A stretch of 64,000 nucleotides of DNA, taken from positions 62,001 through 126,000 of the forward strand of contig NZ_VISE01000001.1 in NCBI RefSeq assembly GCF_007827275.1, given 5' to 3'. Numbering within the stretch: the stretch's first letter is position 1; each line of letters begins with the position of its first letter. The stretch comes from Gillisia sp. Hel_I_86 (GTDB taxonomy: Bacteria; Bacteroidota; Bacteroidia; Flavobacteriales; Flavobacteriaceae). The notes below the pieces were generated by a model that was not told the origin of the DNA, did no database searches, and saw only the letters and a program-made list of their open reading frames with translations. Below, piece after piece: positions 53,193 to 63,107 of this stretch. The position numbers were made by a program, and so were the translations under genes.

Positions 53193-55049
53193 CTATTGCT
53201 CTTGAAACACAGAGAACTCAATTTTAGAATCTCCATAAACAGTATGGGTTTGTTTTTTGAAATCTCCTTCTTCAGCCTTAAAAATATTTGGCACAAAAGT
53301 CTGCGGATTAAGATCTATTAGTGGAAACCAAGTACTCTGCACCTGAATTTGCAGTTTATGGCCCTTCTTAAACGTATGGTTGATATCCTGCAAAGTGATA
53401 TCTACCGATGTTTTTTCTCCTGGTTTAAAAGGTTCCGGGTTCTCGAAACTATTTCTAAAACGGCCCCTCATTACTTCGCTACGCACCATCATGTGGTAAT
53501 TGCCCATTTTTAAATATGCTTGGGTTTCCTCGGTATCTTCAGCATCTGCAGGGTATACGTCTATCACCTTCACGATCCAATCTGCATCGGTTCCTGTGGT
53601 GGCAACATATAAATGCGCTTGAATAGCGCCTACCAAACTCATATCTTCCTCCAAAACAGGGGTTTCATAAACCAATACATCGGGTCTTCTCGCAGAAAAC
53701 CGCTGATCATCTGTCATATACTTTCTTGGTGTGAATACCATTTTAATATCTTCTGAATAAGGGACCGGTTTTTTAGGGTCACTCACAAAAGTTTGGTTTT
53801 CTTCTGAAGCAATTTCGGTAAGCGTTTGATCAGCTCCTAAAAACCAGGTTTTTTTAACTGTTCCTTTTGGAGGCCATTGCTCGAAGCTACCCCATTTTTT
53901 ATTACCTGTATCGTAAACATAAGCTTCTGGCAAACCAGAATCTTTAGTGCCGGGACCTTTCAAAAAATGATTGAAGAATTTGGTTTCAATATCTTTTTGA
54001 TAGTTTTTAGAGATATCATCCCCAAAATATACATTTCCGATTGCTTGCCTTTTAGAATCCCTGGCCCAATCGCCATGGCTCCAAGGCCCAAATACAATGG
54101 TGTTGTAATTGTCACTTTTCGCCTCGATATTTTTATAGGATTCAAAAGGGCCATACAAATCTTCGGCATCAAATAATCCTCCAACGATCATCACTGCCGG
54201 TTTTATATCTTTTAAATGCTGAATTAGTCCCCTGGATTTCCAGAATTCATCATAACTGGAATGCTCCTTTAACTGTGTCCAAAACACATTGTCTTCTTTA
54301 TAATATTTGTCCAAGTTGCTCAACGGGCCATTATCCAAAAAGAATTGATATTGATCTTGGGTTCCCAACTCCGGGAATTTGTACCAAGAAGTATCGGAAG
54401 GGGTGGATTTTTCGTATCCAAAAACGGCAGTTGCCCTCCAATAGCTCAATAAATAAGCGCCATTGTGGTGGAAGTCATCAAAAAAGAAATCCCCAATCCC
54501 CGCTTGTGGAGAAACCGCTTTTAAAGCAGGATGTGCATCCAGCAAAGAATACAAGGCATAATAACCAGGGTAAGAGATACCCCAAGTTCCCACTTTCCCG
54601 TTGTTGTTTTTAGTGTTTTTCAACAACCAATCTATGGTTTCGTAGGTATCACTAGCTTCATCTATTTGTTTTCCTTTTTTCTTGGGGATATAAGCACGCA
54701 TATTATCGTACACCCCTTCGCTCATCCATCTTCCACGAACATCTTGATATACAAAGATGTTTCCTTCTTTCATTAAATATTCATTGGGGCCGATCTTCGA
54801 TCTAAATTCATCTTTTCCATACGGTCTGGAACTGTACGGGGTACGTTGCAATAAAATTGGGTATTTCTTGGAAGTATCCTTCGGGGAATAGATAGTGGTA
54901 TGTAATTTTATACCATCCCGCATCGTGATCTCGACTTCTTGTTTGGTATAATTATCGGCTACTTGATAATCCTCCTCAGTTTGGGAGTATACTGATAGGG
55001 GTAGGAAAAGGCTTATTATAAAAATAAGTGGGAAATAGGTTAATTTCAT
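53193..55049 (-). CDS. CocE/NonD family hydrolase (X-Pro dipeptidyl-peptidase type)
   Basis: The 618-residue secreted serine hydrolase has a signal peptide (about 1-22, to VYSQ). The alpha/beta domain begins EVEITMRDGIKLHTTIYSP; the nucleophile is S159 in VGTWGISYPGYY. A C-terminal jelly-roll domain (about 420-615, with GAIQAHLYVATTGTDADWIVKV) is typical of PepX/CocE. It could cleave acyl or prolyl bonds in the periplasm; the family covers cocaine esterase, glutaryl-7-ACA acylases and X-Pro peptidases, so the substrate is open. A DUF885 peptidase lies downstream. Confidence 0.9.
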   Translation of the reverse strand: MKLTYFPLIFIISLFLPLSVYSQTEEDYQVADNYTKQEVEITMRDGIKLHTTIYSPKDTSKKYPILLQRTPYSSRPYGKDEFRSKIGPNEYLMKEGNIFVYQDVRGRWMSEGVYDNMRAYIPKKKGKQIDEASDTYETIDWLLKNTKNNNGKVGTWGISYPGYYALYSLLDAHPALKAVSPQAGIGDFFFDDFHHNGAYLLSYWRATAVFGYEKSTPSDTSWYKFPELGTQDQYQFFLDNGPLSNLDKYYKEDNVFWTQLKEHSSYDEFWKSRGLIQHLKDIKPAVMIVGGLFDAEDLYGPFESYKNIEAKSDNYNTIVFGPWSHGDWARDSKRQAIGNVYFGDDISKNYQKDIETKFFNHFLKGPGTKDSGLPEAYVYDTGNKKWGSFEQWPPKGTVKKTWFLGADQTLTEIASEENQTFVSDPKKPVPYSEDIKMVFTPRKYMTDDQRFSARRPDVLVYETPVLEEDMSLVGAIQAHLYVATTGTDADWIVKVIDVYPADAEDTEETQAYLKMGNYHMMVRSEVMRGRFRNSFENPEPFKPGEKTSVDITLQDINHTFKKGHKLQIQVQSTWFPLIDLNPQTFVPNIFKAEEGDFKKQTHTVYGDSKIEFSVFQEQ

Positions 55050-55355
55050 CTGGTTATATTATTTGTTATCAATAGGATGTATGCGATTCGCCAATTTGCA
55101 TTTCGGTTAGTAACCAAATAAACATACGGGCTCATTTCATAGTTTCAGATTTTAAAAAACTAAAGATAGAGAATCAAGAACCTCGATACAAGCCCAAAAT
55201 ATATGAATGGCAAAAATACTTATAAAAATTAGAAGCATCCCGGGGTACCCTATCTGGACAAGGCAACTGCCCAACTGGTCAGGTAGGTCGAACCCTCAAT
55301 GAGGGATTAACGGCTTAAGCTTGAAAAATATAAACCCCTACTCTACATCCATTTT
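55050..55355. other. 306-bp gap with a palindrome, no gene seen
   Basis: The gap contains ACCCTCAATGAGGGA (about 55292-55306), close to the palindrome at 18937, and a GC-richer stretch (CATCCCGGGGTACCC, 55227 onward). The remainder is AT-rich. No open frame or terminator hairpin stands out. Confidence 0.55.
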
Positions 55356-57338
55356 TTAGAGTCCTTGACGAAGCCATTCCAAAAATTCTTTAGAATCTGG
55401 AGTATAGCCAATAGGTGAATTCAGTAAATTTAGTTCAGTATCCAGCAACACATAAAAAGGCTGTGAATTATTCTGAAAATTCACTGTTTGGAAGGTTGCC
55501 CATTTATCTCCAATCGTTTTGATCTTTTTAATACTTCCATTTGCCCGAACATAGTTAAATTGTTCATGCTCGGGTAGTTCTTCCCGATCATCCACATATA
55601 AAGAAACAAGGATATAATCGTTCTTTAGTACCTCATAAACCTCTGGGTTGCTCCATACCTGTTCTTCCATTTTTCGGCAATTCACACATGCCCACCCGGT
55701 AAAATCTATTATGATTGGTTTATTCTCTTGTCTGGCGATCTCCAAGCCCTTTTCCCAACTTTTATATGCCTTCAACCCAAGTGGGCCCTGCGTGTCTTTT
55801 TCGTACACACTATAGAACAATGGAGGGGGAAATCCGCTTAGAAGTTTAAGATTGGCAAATCCTGAATTTGTTATGCCAGGAAAGAGATACAGTACAAAGA
55901 TAAAGGTAAGGACCCCAAAACCAAATCTGGATTTGCTCAACTTCTTTTTTGGGCCATCATGGGGAAATCTTATTATTCCGAATAAATAAAGCATCAATCC
56001 AATTCCAACCAAGATCCAGATCCCAATAAAGATCTCCCTTTTTAGGAGCCCCCAATGCTCTACAAGATCTGCATTGGAAAGGAATTTAAAGGCAAGTGCC
56101 AATTCTATAAACCCAAGTACCACTTTAACGGTATTCAACCAGCCTCCACTTTTTGGCAACGAATTCAACCAATTTGGGAACAAGGCAAACAATGCAAAAG
56201 GCAAGGCCAAGGCAAGGCCAAAACCTCCCATTCCAAAGGATAGCTGCATTGCCCCTCCATTACTGCTTAACGACCCTCCCAATAAAGATCCCAAAATAGG
56301 ACCTGTACAAGAGAAAGAAACCAAAGCCAAGGTAAGCGCCATAAAAAAGATGCCTACCACCCCTCCAATACTGGAAGCTTTATCGTCCATTTTATTGCTC
56401 CAAGAGCTCGGTAAAGTGATTTCATAATACCCAAAAAAGGAGAATGCGAACACTATAAAAATCACAAAGAATATGATATTCAGGGTAACGTTGGTGGAGA
56501 TGTTATTTAGGATCTCCGGTGCCAGACTATCTAAAAGATGAAAAGGAACGCTTAATAATAAATATATCAAAAATATAAATAGCCCGTAGAGAATGGCATT
56601 TACCAATCCTTTTTGTTTGCTTTTTGCACTTTTCGTGAAAAAGGAAACCGTTAATGGGATCATAGGAAATACGCAAGGTGTTAATAAAGCGATCAAGCCA
56701 CCCAAGAATCCTAAAAGGAAAATGGTGATAAAACCTTCCTTTTCCTCCCCTTCCGGTTTGTAGGTTTCCCAACCCTTCATGCCTATACTAAGTGCTTCTG
56801 TTTTTGCCAGATCTACAGGAGTGATTTCTTCATTTGCATATCCCTTAACGGTTTTATTTGCCGCCACAGAAATTTGAAATGGAACCGTATCTGGAGGCAA
56901 GCACATGGTATCGTCACACACCATAAATTCCACTTCAACTTCAATGATCGCATTGGGATCTATAACTTTTATGGTCTGAAAAAATTCAGCTTTATCTTCA
57001 AAATATTTGATCTCCATCCCAAAGACCTCATCGTAATAGGTAGGCACATTAGGTTCGGATGTTTCTCCCACCAACTCGTAAGTAGCACCCGAATTATTAA
57101 AGGTGAAATTAGTAGCTATTGGACCTCCTTCTTCTACATCCTGGGAATATAAATGCCAGCCTTTATCTAATTTCGCCGTAAATTTTAGCTTATAAATACT
57201 ATCGTTTTCCTTTTCCAAATGGGAATCCCAAGTAATAGGTTCCTCGATTTGTGGCTCTTCATCGGAAGATGTGAAAACCTGAGAAACTAGGGTTATAGGA
57301 AAAATTAATAAGAGGAGCAGTGACCAGAAATATTTCAT
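55356..57338 (-). CDS. DsbD-like thiol:disulfide interchange protein
   Basis: The 660-residue inner-membrane protein carries reducing power from cytosolic thioredoxin to the periplasm. After a signal peptide (about 1-20) comes an N-terminal DsbD-alpha-like domain with a cysteine pair in MVCDDTMCLPPDTVPF. About eight helices follow (about 205-465), with TPCVFPMIPLTVSFFTKS and FSCTGPILGSLLGG carrying the transmembrane cysteines. The C-terminal thioredoxin domain has GWACVNCRKMEEQVW (CxxC). The layout matches full-length DsbD. It overlaps tilS by 4 bp. Confidence 0.93.
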   Translation of the reverse strand: MKYFWSLLLLLIFPITLVSQVFTSSDEEPQIEEPITWDSHLEKENDSIYKLKFTAKLDKGWHLYSQDVEEGGPIATNFTFNNSGATYELVGETSEPNVPTYYDEVFGMEIKYFEDKAEFFQTIKVIDPNAIIEVEVEFMVCDDTMCLPPDTVPFQISVAANKTVKGYANEEITPVDLAKTEALSIGMKGWETYKPEGEEKEGFITIFLLGFLGGLIALLTPCVFPMIPLTVSFFTKSAKSKQKGLVNAILYGLFIFLIYLLLSVPFHLLDSLAPEILNNISTNVTLNIIFFVIFIVFAFSFFGYYEITLPSSWSNKMDDKASSIGGVVGIFFMALTLALVSFSCTGPILGSLLGGSLSSNGGAMQLSFGMGGFGLALALPFALFALFPNWLNSLPKSGGWLNTVKVVLGFIELALAFKFLSNADLVEHWGLLKREIFIGIWILVGIGLMLYLFGIIRFPHDGPKKKLSKSRFGFGVLTFIFVLYLFPGITNSGFANLKLLSGFPPPLFYSVYEKDTQGPLGLKAYKSWEKGLEIARQENKPIIIDFTGWACVNCRKMEEQVWSNPEVYEVLKNDYILVSLYVDDREELPEHEQFNYVRANGSIKKIKTIGDKWATFQTVNFQNNSQPFYVLLDTELNLLNSPIGYTPDSKEFLEWLRQGL

Positions 57339-58648
57339 AAAGAGTAGGTAATTTTTATTATTTTTTGAGAAGGATCTGTAATCGCAAATCTATTATCTGC
57401 GCGCTGATTTATAACCCAAACGATATCTTCATTGGAACACAGCAACCAGCAATTTTCCTTCTCGGGCAAAGATAATTTTTTGTCTTTAAAAAAGTCGCTT
57501 AACTTTTTCTTTCCTTTCATTCCAAACGGATAAAAGAAATCACCCTCCTCCCATTTTCGCAAAATCAATGGGTATTGGAGCAATTCTTTGTTTACATAAA
57601 TGCTATTTGGGGTATCATTGGCAATTTTGTCCACTTCAGAAATTGTGAACCTGCCCATTGGCAACATAATAATTCGCTCTCCTTCCCGAATCCCATATTT
57701 CTGAAGCTTATCTTCGGCAGGGATCTCGGTTAAAAGCAAGACTTCTCGGTCTTTAATGAGTCTGTGGGTTTCAGAAAGGACCATTTTTCCGGTTTGCGCA
57801 TCCAACAGTTGATACACGTCATCCCATTCAGAAAAACCGAAGGTCTTCAACAATTGATATAAAACCGCTTTTTGATTAGGAAGTTTTTTCAAATACTCCA
57901 CTTTTAGCTCGTACCCATATTTGTTTTTGGAAACAATCTCAGGATAGATCAACCCCATATAGTCTTCAACCAAATTCGAGCTTTCTGTAAGGTGCGATTG
58001 CGTATTCTGAAAACCCTCCAATAACCGCGGATTCAACTTCTCTAAAACGGGGATAACCTCATGACGGATTGTATTCCGAAGGTATTTATTGGAAGCGTTG
58101 CTGCTATCTTCTCTCCAAGTAATTTTATGATCGTGCGCATATGTTTCGATCTCTTTTCTCGAGAAGGAAAGCAAAGGCCTAACCACCGAGTTATTTACCG
58201 CTTTAATCCCGGTAAAACCCTCCAAGCCACTTCCTCGAACCAGATTGATCAAAAAAGTTTCCAGATTATCATTGGCATGATGTGCTGTTAGCACGTAATC
58301 GAACTTCATAGCAACACTCAGCTCTTCGAACCAGTGATATCTTAATTCCCTGGCCGCCATTTGGATGGAAATTTTAGCATTTTCAGCAAAAGTAGTCGTG
58401 TCGAAATTTTCGATATAAACTTCTACATCTAGTTTTTCGGCTAGATCCAGAACAAATTCCTCATCGGCATCACTTTCTTCAGCCCGAAGGTCAAAATTAC
58501 AATGTGCAATGGAAAAATTCAATTTAGCAAGTTTACAGAGATGAGCCAAAACCACGCTATCCACTCCCCCACTAACTGCCAGCAATAATTTGCCCTGACA
58601 TAAAAAAGGGAATTGAGATTTCAGGTGATTTTTGAAGGCTTTTTCCAT
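57335..58648 (-). CDS. tilS: tRNA(Ile)-lysidine synthetase
   Basis: The protein has 437 residues from the ATG at 58648; an upstream TTG at 58657 is less likely. The enzyme puts lysine on C34 of tRNA-Ile(CAU), changing its identity. The N-terminal PP-loop ATPase has LLAVSGGVDSVVLAHL, the ATP motif HCNFDLRAEESDADEEFV, and TAHHANDNLETFL. The C-terminal TilS substrate domains are present (FYPFGMKGKKKLSDFFKDKK). A -7-like TATCTTTG (58662-58655) sits just before the start. It is the third gene of the FMN reductase - pabB - tilS - dsbD-like set. Confidence 0.94.
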   Translation of the reverse strand: MEKAFKNHLKSQFPFLCQGKLLLAVSGGVDSVVLAHLCKLAKLNFSIAHCNFDLRAEESDADEEFVLDLAEKLDVEVYIENFDTTTFAENAKISIQMAARELRYHWFEELSVAMKFDYVLTAHHANDNLETFLINLVRGSGLEGFTGIKAVNNSVVRPLLSFSRKEIETYAHDHKITWREDSSNASNKYLRNTIRHEVIPVLEKLNPRLLEGFQNTQSHLTESSNLVEDYMGLIYPEIVSKNKYGYELKVEYLKKLPNQKAVLYQLLKTFGFSEWDDVYQLLDAQTGKMVLSETHRLIKDREVLLLTEIPAEDKLQKYGIREGERIIMLPMGRFTISEVDKIANDTPNSIYVNKELLQYPLILRKWEEGDFFYPFGMKGKKKLSDFFKDKKLSLPEKENCWLLCSNEDIVWVINQRADNRFAITDPSQKIIKITYSL

Positions 58649-58729
58649 AAGCTTCAAAGATAAGAAATAAGCCTGTTTTAAGACTTGACAAAAAGAGAAG
58701 TTTTAATATGCTACATGCCAAGTTTGTAT

Positions 58730-60034
58730 TTAAGGTCCTAACGCTTCCAGCATCGCCTTCGCCTTTAATTGGCATTCTTCATATTCCTGTTCAGGAATAG
58801 ACCTGGAAGTGATTGCGCCACCTACTGAAAATGAGACATATTGAGAGTTTGCATTGTAAAGGATACTTCTAATCACTACATTAAAATCGAAATCGCCTTC
58901 GGGGGTAAAATAGCCCACTGCGCCACTGTAAAGTCCGCGTTTGCTTTCTTCCAATTCTTCAATAATTTTCATGGCAGAAATCTTAGGTGCGCCCGTCATA
59001 CTTCCCATTGGGAACGTAGCTTTTAGCACTTCTACGGGGGTACAACCTACTTCGAGTTCTGCTGAAATAGTTGAAATTAACTGATGTACCTGTTTAAAGG
59101 AATATACTTTACAGAGTTCGGCTACGTGCACACTCCCTTTTTTTGCAACTCTGGAAATATCGTTACGAACCAGATCTACGATCATCACATTTTCAGAAAG
59201 TTCTTTTGGGTCTTTTGCCAGCAACTCCACTATTTTTTGATCCTCCTCTTCAGTTGTTGCCCTTCTTGCAGTTCCTTTGATGGGTTGGGAAATCACTTTA
59301 TTGCCATCCTTTTTTATATAGCGTTCCGGGGATGCCGAAAGCAAATAATAATCTTCCAATTTTAAAAATGAAGCAAAAGGCGGGGAAGAAATTGCATTGA
59401 GGTTCTGAAACACGGTTGAGGGATCTATCGCCTTGTTTTCAGCATAATATTCCTGACAAAAGTTAGCTTCGTAAATATCCCCTCTATGGATATGTTTCAG
59501 CATTTCTGAAACTTTTTGGAGATATTCTTCTTTGGATATTCTTGTTCGAACAGGTGAAAGTTCATTTTTTTCTTCAGAAGAAATAGTTTTTGAATCTAAA
59601 TCTGGCTCAAGGATTTCTTCATAATCTGAAACCATCTCAGCATCGACCATTTTCAGGTAACGGAATTCAACTTTGTCCTTACCTACTAAAATCAATTTTT
59701 GAGGCTGAAAAAAGTACAGATCTGGAAACTTCAATCCGTCGAAATTCTTCGAATTCAAATTCTCGAGATCATTTTTAAGATCATAAGAAAGGTACCCAAA
59801 GATCCAATCTTTGGTGATTTCCTGATATTCCTTTAATTGATCGAAAGCTCCGTGATAATCGGTTTTTAGAGCGGTAAAGGCTTCCACGGCAAGAACCGCT
59901 TCAAAATTAGAGGCCGTTTGCGGGTAATTATTACTATCGAGCCAAGCGATCTCATGGAATTGTGCACTCCATTTAAAAAGCTTCTTTTTGAATGCGGTTG
60001 GGTCTTCTAGTAAAAATTGGGTAGTAGTACGCAC
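58730..60034 (-). CDS. pabB: Aminodeoxychorismate synthase component I (anthranilate synthase I family)
   Basis: The 434-residue chorismate-binding enzyme, with a glutamine amidotransferase partner, makes 4-amino-4-deoxychorismate for folate. The C-terminal domain shows IHRGDIYEANFCQEYYA, PIKGTARR, MIVDLVRNDISRVAKKGSV and GSMTGAPKISAMKIIEELE, all family hallmarks. An N-terminal part of about 160 residues is typical. PabB rather than TrpE is favoured by the absence of trp neighbours and by the length, but is not proven. It starts immediately after the FMN reductase stop. Confidence 0.86.
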   Translation of the reverse strand: MRTTTQFLLEDPTAFKKKLFKWSAQFHEIAWLDSNNYPQTASNFEAVLAVEAFTALKTDYHGAFDQLKEYQEITKDWIFGYLSYDLKNDLENLNSKNFDGLKFPDLYFFQPQKLILVGKDKVEFRYLKMVDAEMVSDYEEILEPDLDSKTISSEEKNELSPVRTRISKEEYLQKVSEMLKHIHRGDIYEANFCQEYYAENKAIDPSTVFQNLNAISSPPFASFLKLEDYYLLSASPERYIKKDGNKVISQPIKGTARRATTEEEDQKIVELLAKDPKELSENVMIVDLVRNDISRVAKKGSVHVAELCKVYSFKQVHQLISTISAELEVGCTPVEVLKATFPMGSMTGAPKISAMKIIEELEESKRGLYSGAVGYFTPEGDFDFNVVIRSILYNANSQYVSFSVGGAITSRSIPEQEYEECQLKAKAMLEALGP

Positions 60035-60571
60035 TTAATCTTCAATTTCATGCGCAAAGGTAGTCAAGACATCTTCAATTCCCATATTCAATACTTCATT
60101 TTGAATGCTATCATTTTCAAAATTATCGTTGAAGGAAGGAAAACTAAAGCTTTCTATAATTTGCCCACCAAATCTCGGTAAAATTCCTTTGGTATATTCC
60201 AACGAAGATGCAGCGCCACGGGCTCCCGGAGAAGTGCTCACCAAAAGGATTTTTTTATGTGCCAAAAAATTTCGATCCAAGCGGGAAAGCCAGTCAAGGA
60301 TATTCTTGAAAAATGCAGAAACCATCCCATTATGCTCATTCACAGAGATCATCAATGCATCATGTTCAGAAATGAGGTTTTTAATCACCTGGATATCCAA
60401 GGGAAAACCATTGGTGCTTTGTTTATCTACACTGAACATTGGGATGTCGTAATCTCTTAATTTAATGATTTTGATATCATGGCCATTAATTCTATTGGCT
60501 ATATGCCTGATAAATTGTTGATTGATGGATGTACTGCTATTGGAGCCTGCAAAGGCCAAGATCTTTTTCAT
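60035..60571 (-). CDS. NADPH-dependent FMN reductase
   Basis: The 178-residue flavodoxin-fold protein has the FMN phosphate loop FAGSNSSTSINQQFIRHIA and the second flavin contact VNEHNGMVSAFFKNILDWLSR, followed by STSPGARGAASSLEY. It is cytosolic and reduces FMN or quinone-like acceptors with NADPH; the acceptor is unknown. It is the first gene of the minus-strand set and has its own promoter. Confidence 0.92.
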   Translation of the reverse strand: MKKILAFAGSNSSTSINQQFIRHIANRINGHDIKIIKLRDYDIPMFSVDKQSTNGFPLDIQVIKNLISEHDALMISVNEHNGMVSAFFKNILDWLSRLDRNFLAHKKILLVSTSPGARGAASSLEYTKGILPRFGGQIIESFSFPSFNDNFENDSIQNEVLNMGIEDVLTTFAHEIED

Positions 60572-60591
60572 AGTGGGTATTTCATGGATTT

Positions 60592-60599
60592 CAAAAATA
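60592..60599 (-). promoter_or_regulatory. -7 element of the FMN reductase operon
   Basis: On the minus strand TATTTTTG (60599-60592) is an exact TAnnTTTG, with a TTA (one mismatch) 19 nt further upstream. The leader to the ATG is about 20 nt. Confidence 0.5.
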
Positions 60600-60644
60600 C
60601 CTATTTATTGGGATACTTTAAAAATAAAAAAAATCTCCTCACCC

Positions 60645-60687
60645 AGAACTGCCAAAAAGGGCAGTTCTGACCTCTCCCAAGGAGAGG
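60645..60687. repeat. Two consecutive hairpin repeats
   Basis: AGAACTGCC-AAAAA-GGCAGTTCT (60645-60667) and CCTCTCC-CAA-GGAGAGG (60671-60687) are perfect stems in the 261-bp gap between divergent genes. The second resembles those at 28346-28450. Neither has a U-tract. Confidence 0.75.
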
Positions 60688-60790
60688 TGAAACCGAAACC
60701 CCGAGGCAGAGCCATCAGAGAATTTTATATATTAAAAATCCCTTTAAAACAAAAGCTGAGTATTTCCATACCTTTTTTATCTTATTCCTT

Positions 60791-60815
60791 AGCTGCAAAA
60801 CTTATCTTTGCAGCT
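60791..60815 (+). promoter_or_regulatory. Inverted repeat overlapping the helicase promoter
   Basis: AGCTGCAAA (60791-60799) and TTTGCAGCT (60807-60815) are perfect inverted 9-mers with a 7-bp spacer. The exact TAnnTTTG box TATCTTTG (60803-60810), with a TTA at 60782-60784 and an 18-nt spacer, lies across the right arm. This suits an operator or RNA-level control. Confidence 0.5.
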
Positions 60816-60832
60816 AATTAAAACAAACTCAG

Positions 60833-62182
60833 GTGACTTTTCAGGATCTTAATTTAAATACCCCATTATTAAATGCGTTGGAAGATTTAAAATTCCACAC
60901 GCCTACACCTATTCAGGAACAGGCATTTTCTTCTATAATGTCCGGGAAAGATGTAGTGGGAATTGCACAAACGGGAACTGGTAAAACATTTGCATATATG
61001 TTGCCTATTCTTAGGATGCTTAAATATTCTGAACAAAAGAACCCGAGAGTTTTAGTTTTAGTACCTACCAGGGAATTGGTGGTACAGGTAAGGGAAGAAA
61101 TAGAGAAATTAACTGCCTACATGAATACCCGTAGTACCGGGATATATGGGGGAACCAATATCAATACACAACATTCCGATCTGCTTCAGGGATTGGATAT
61201 TATTGTTGCTACTCCAGGAAGATTGTACGATCTTATTTTGCGCCGTGCAGTACAAATGAAATCTATCCAGAAATTGGTGATAGATGAAGTAGATGTCATG
61301 TTGGATCTAGGTTTTAGATTTCAGATAAACAATATTATTGAATTGCTTCCGCAAAACAGGCAGAACATTATGTTCTCTGCCACGATGACCGAAGCGGTTG
61401 AAGAAATTATAGACATCAGCTTTAAACAGCCCGTAAAAATATCGGTTGCCATTAGTGGAACTCCGCTGGACAATATCGAGCAACGAGGTTATAGAATAGT
61501 GAATTTCCATACGAAAGTCAATTTCCTGAGAGATTTATTAAAAGATAAAGAAACCTATACCAAAGTGCTTATTTTTGTAGCTTATAAGCGTTTGGCCGAC
61601 AGGCTATTTGAAAGTTTAGCAGAGGAATTCCCAGAGGAATGTACCGTGATCCACTCCAACAAAACTCAGAATTACAGGTTGCGAAGCATAAAACAATTTG
61701 GGGAAGGCTTTAGTAGGATTCTTGTGGCTACAGATGTTATGGCGCGTGGATTGGATATAGAAAACGTGTCTCACGTTATAAATTTTGATACGCCGGAATA
61801 CCCGGAGAATTACATGCATCGAATTGGTAGAACCGGACGTGCGGAAAAAGAAGGAATCTCTTTTCTTTTAACTACAGAAAAAGAAGAGGATAATTTAGAG
61901 AGGATCGAAAATCTTATGAAGATGAAGGTGCCTCAATTCGAGTTGCCGGAAACTGTGGAGATCTCTACAATTCTTATACCTGAAGAGCAGCCTAAGATCT
62001 TTGAAATAAACAATCCCCGGAAAAGGCGTGATGAGGATGCGCCTGGTCCTGCATACCACGACAAAAGTGAGAAGAACAGCAAGGAAAATCTTGGAGGATC
62101 TTATAGACGTGAAATCGCCAAAAAGTATAAGAAGCCTCAAACCCGAGGAGACAAGGGTGCGAATAGACGCCACAAAAAATAA
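60833..62182 (+). CDS. DEAD-box RNA helicase
   Basis: The 449-residue protein has a GTG start. It unwinds RNA duplexes using ATP, in ribosome assembly or mRNA decay. Motifs in order: the Q motif (FHTPTPIQEQAF), AQTGTGKTF, PTRELVVQ, TPGR, DEVD in place of DEAD, SAT, RGLDIENVSHVINFD and HRIGRTGR. The C-terminus from about 390 is basic and disordered (KKYKKPQTRGDKGANRRHKK), probably RNA-binding. The DEVD change keeps the two acidic catalytic residues. An inverted repeat overlaps its promoter. Confidence 0.94.
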   Translation: MTFQDLNLNTPLLNALEDLKFHTPTPIQEQAFSSIMSGKDVVGIAQTGTGKTFAYMLPILRMLKYSEQKNPRVLVLVPTRELVVQVREEIEKLTAYMNTRSTGIYGGTNINTQHSDLLQGLDIIVATPGRLYDLILRRAVQMKSIQKLVIDEVDVMLDLGFRFQINNIIELLPQNRQNIMFSATMTEAVEEIIDISFKQPVKISVAISGTPLDNIEQRGYRIVNFHTKVNFLRDLLKDKETYTKVLIFVAYKRLADRLFESLAEEFPEECTVIHSNKTQNYRLRSIKQFGEGFSRILVATDVMARGLDIENVSHVINFDTPEYPENYMHRIGRTGRAEKEGISFLLTTEKEEDNLERIENLMKMKVPQFELPETVEISTILIPEEQPKIFEINNPRKRRDEDAPGPAYHDKSEKNSKENLGGSYRREIAKKYKKPQTRGDKGANRRHKK

Positions 62183-62210
62183 AAGGTCAACTTTTTAACA
62201 ATTTGTTTTT

Positions 62211-63098
62211 ATGAAAAATGTAGCAATACATAGAGTGGAAAATGAACTTTTAAGTATTGGCATAAAATCTATTGGTGCCGAACTCTGCAGTATAGTAAAT
62301 AAACTTAACGGGAAAGAATATATTTGGCAAGGCGATCCTGCATATTGGGAAAGTCACGCTCCCAACCTATTTCCGATTATTGGTGCCCTAAAAAATGACA
62401 CCTATATTTTTGAAGGTTCAAGTTATCATATGCCCAAGCATGGCTTTTTTAGGAATAATGAAGATGTGATTCTTAAAAGCAAAGCTCAGGATCGGCTGAC
62501 TTTCAGTTTGAAATACGCTGAGGACACCTTGAAAAATTATCCTTTTAAATTTGAATTGGAAATCAGTTTTATACTGAATGAAAGAACTTTAGAAGTAAAA
62601 CACGAAGTATTCAATCTGGATACCAAGGAAATTTATTTTTCAATTGGAGGGCATCCGGCTTTTAATGCGCCACTTTTTCCAGGAGAAACCTATGAGGATT
62701 ACTATCTGGAATTCGACCAAAAAATGGAACTGAACACGTGTGTTTTATCTAACGAGGGTTTAATTTCCAATATTTCTGAAGCAGTTTTAAAAAATGACGA
62801 CAAGATCAATTTGAGAAAAGACCTTTTCGATAATGATGCTCTTATTTTTCAAGACATTCCTTCTAAAAAAGTGAGCCTTAACAGTAATCATTCCGGAAGG
62901 ATCTTAAGCCTAAGTTATTCTGACTTTAATAATTTGGGGATTTGGGCTAAACCCAATGCGCCTTATGTATGTATAGAACCTTGGTTGGGAATAGCAGATA
63001 TCGAGGGCACCGACCAAAATTTTAAAACTAAAAAAGGCATTAATAAATTAATGCCTACCCATAGTTTTTGCGCTACCTACATGATCGAAATAGCTTAG
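62211..63098 (+). CDS. Aldose 1-epimerase family protein
   Basis: The 295-residue protein has a galactose-mutarotase-like beta-sandwich. ENELLSIGIKSIGAELCSIV opens it. MPKHGFFRN and GGHPAFNAPLF carry the histidines expected for sugar binding, and WAKPNAPYVCIEPWLGIAD holds the catalytic Glu. It interconverts alpha and beta anomers of a sugar, or of a hexose-6-phosphate in the YeaD subgroup; the exact sugar is unknown. It is cytosolic and follows the helicase after 28 bp. Confidence 0.9.
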   Translation: MKNVAIHRVENELLSIGIKSIGAELCSIVNKLNGKEYIWQGDPAYWESHAPNLFPIIGALKNDTYIFEGSSYHMPKHGFFRNNEDVILKSKAQDRLTFSLKYAEDTLKNYPFKFELEISFILNERTLEVKHEVFNLDTKEIYFSIGGHPAFNAPLFPGETYEDYYLEFDQKMELNTCVLSNEGLISNISEAVLKNDDKINLRKDLFDNDALIFQDIPSKKVSLNSNHSGRILSLSYSDFNNLGIWAKPNAPYVCIEPWLGIADIEGTDQNFKTKKGINKLMPTHSFCATYMIEIA

Positions 63099-63107
63099 TT
63101 TTATCTT

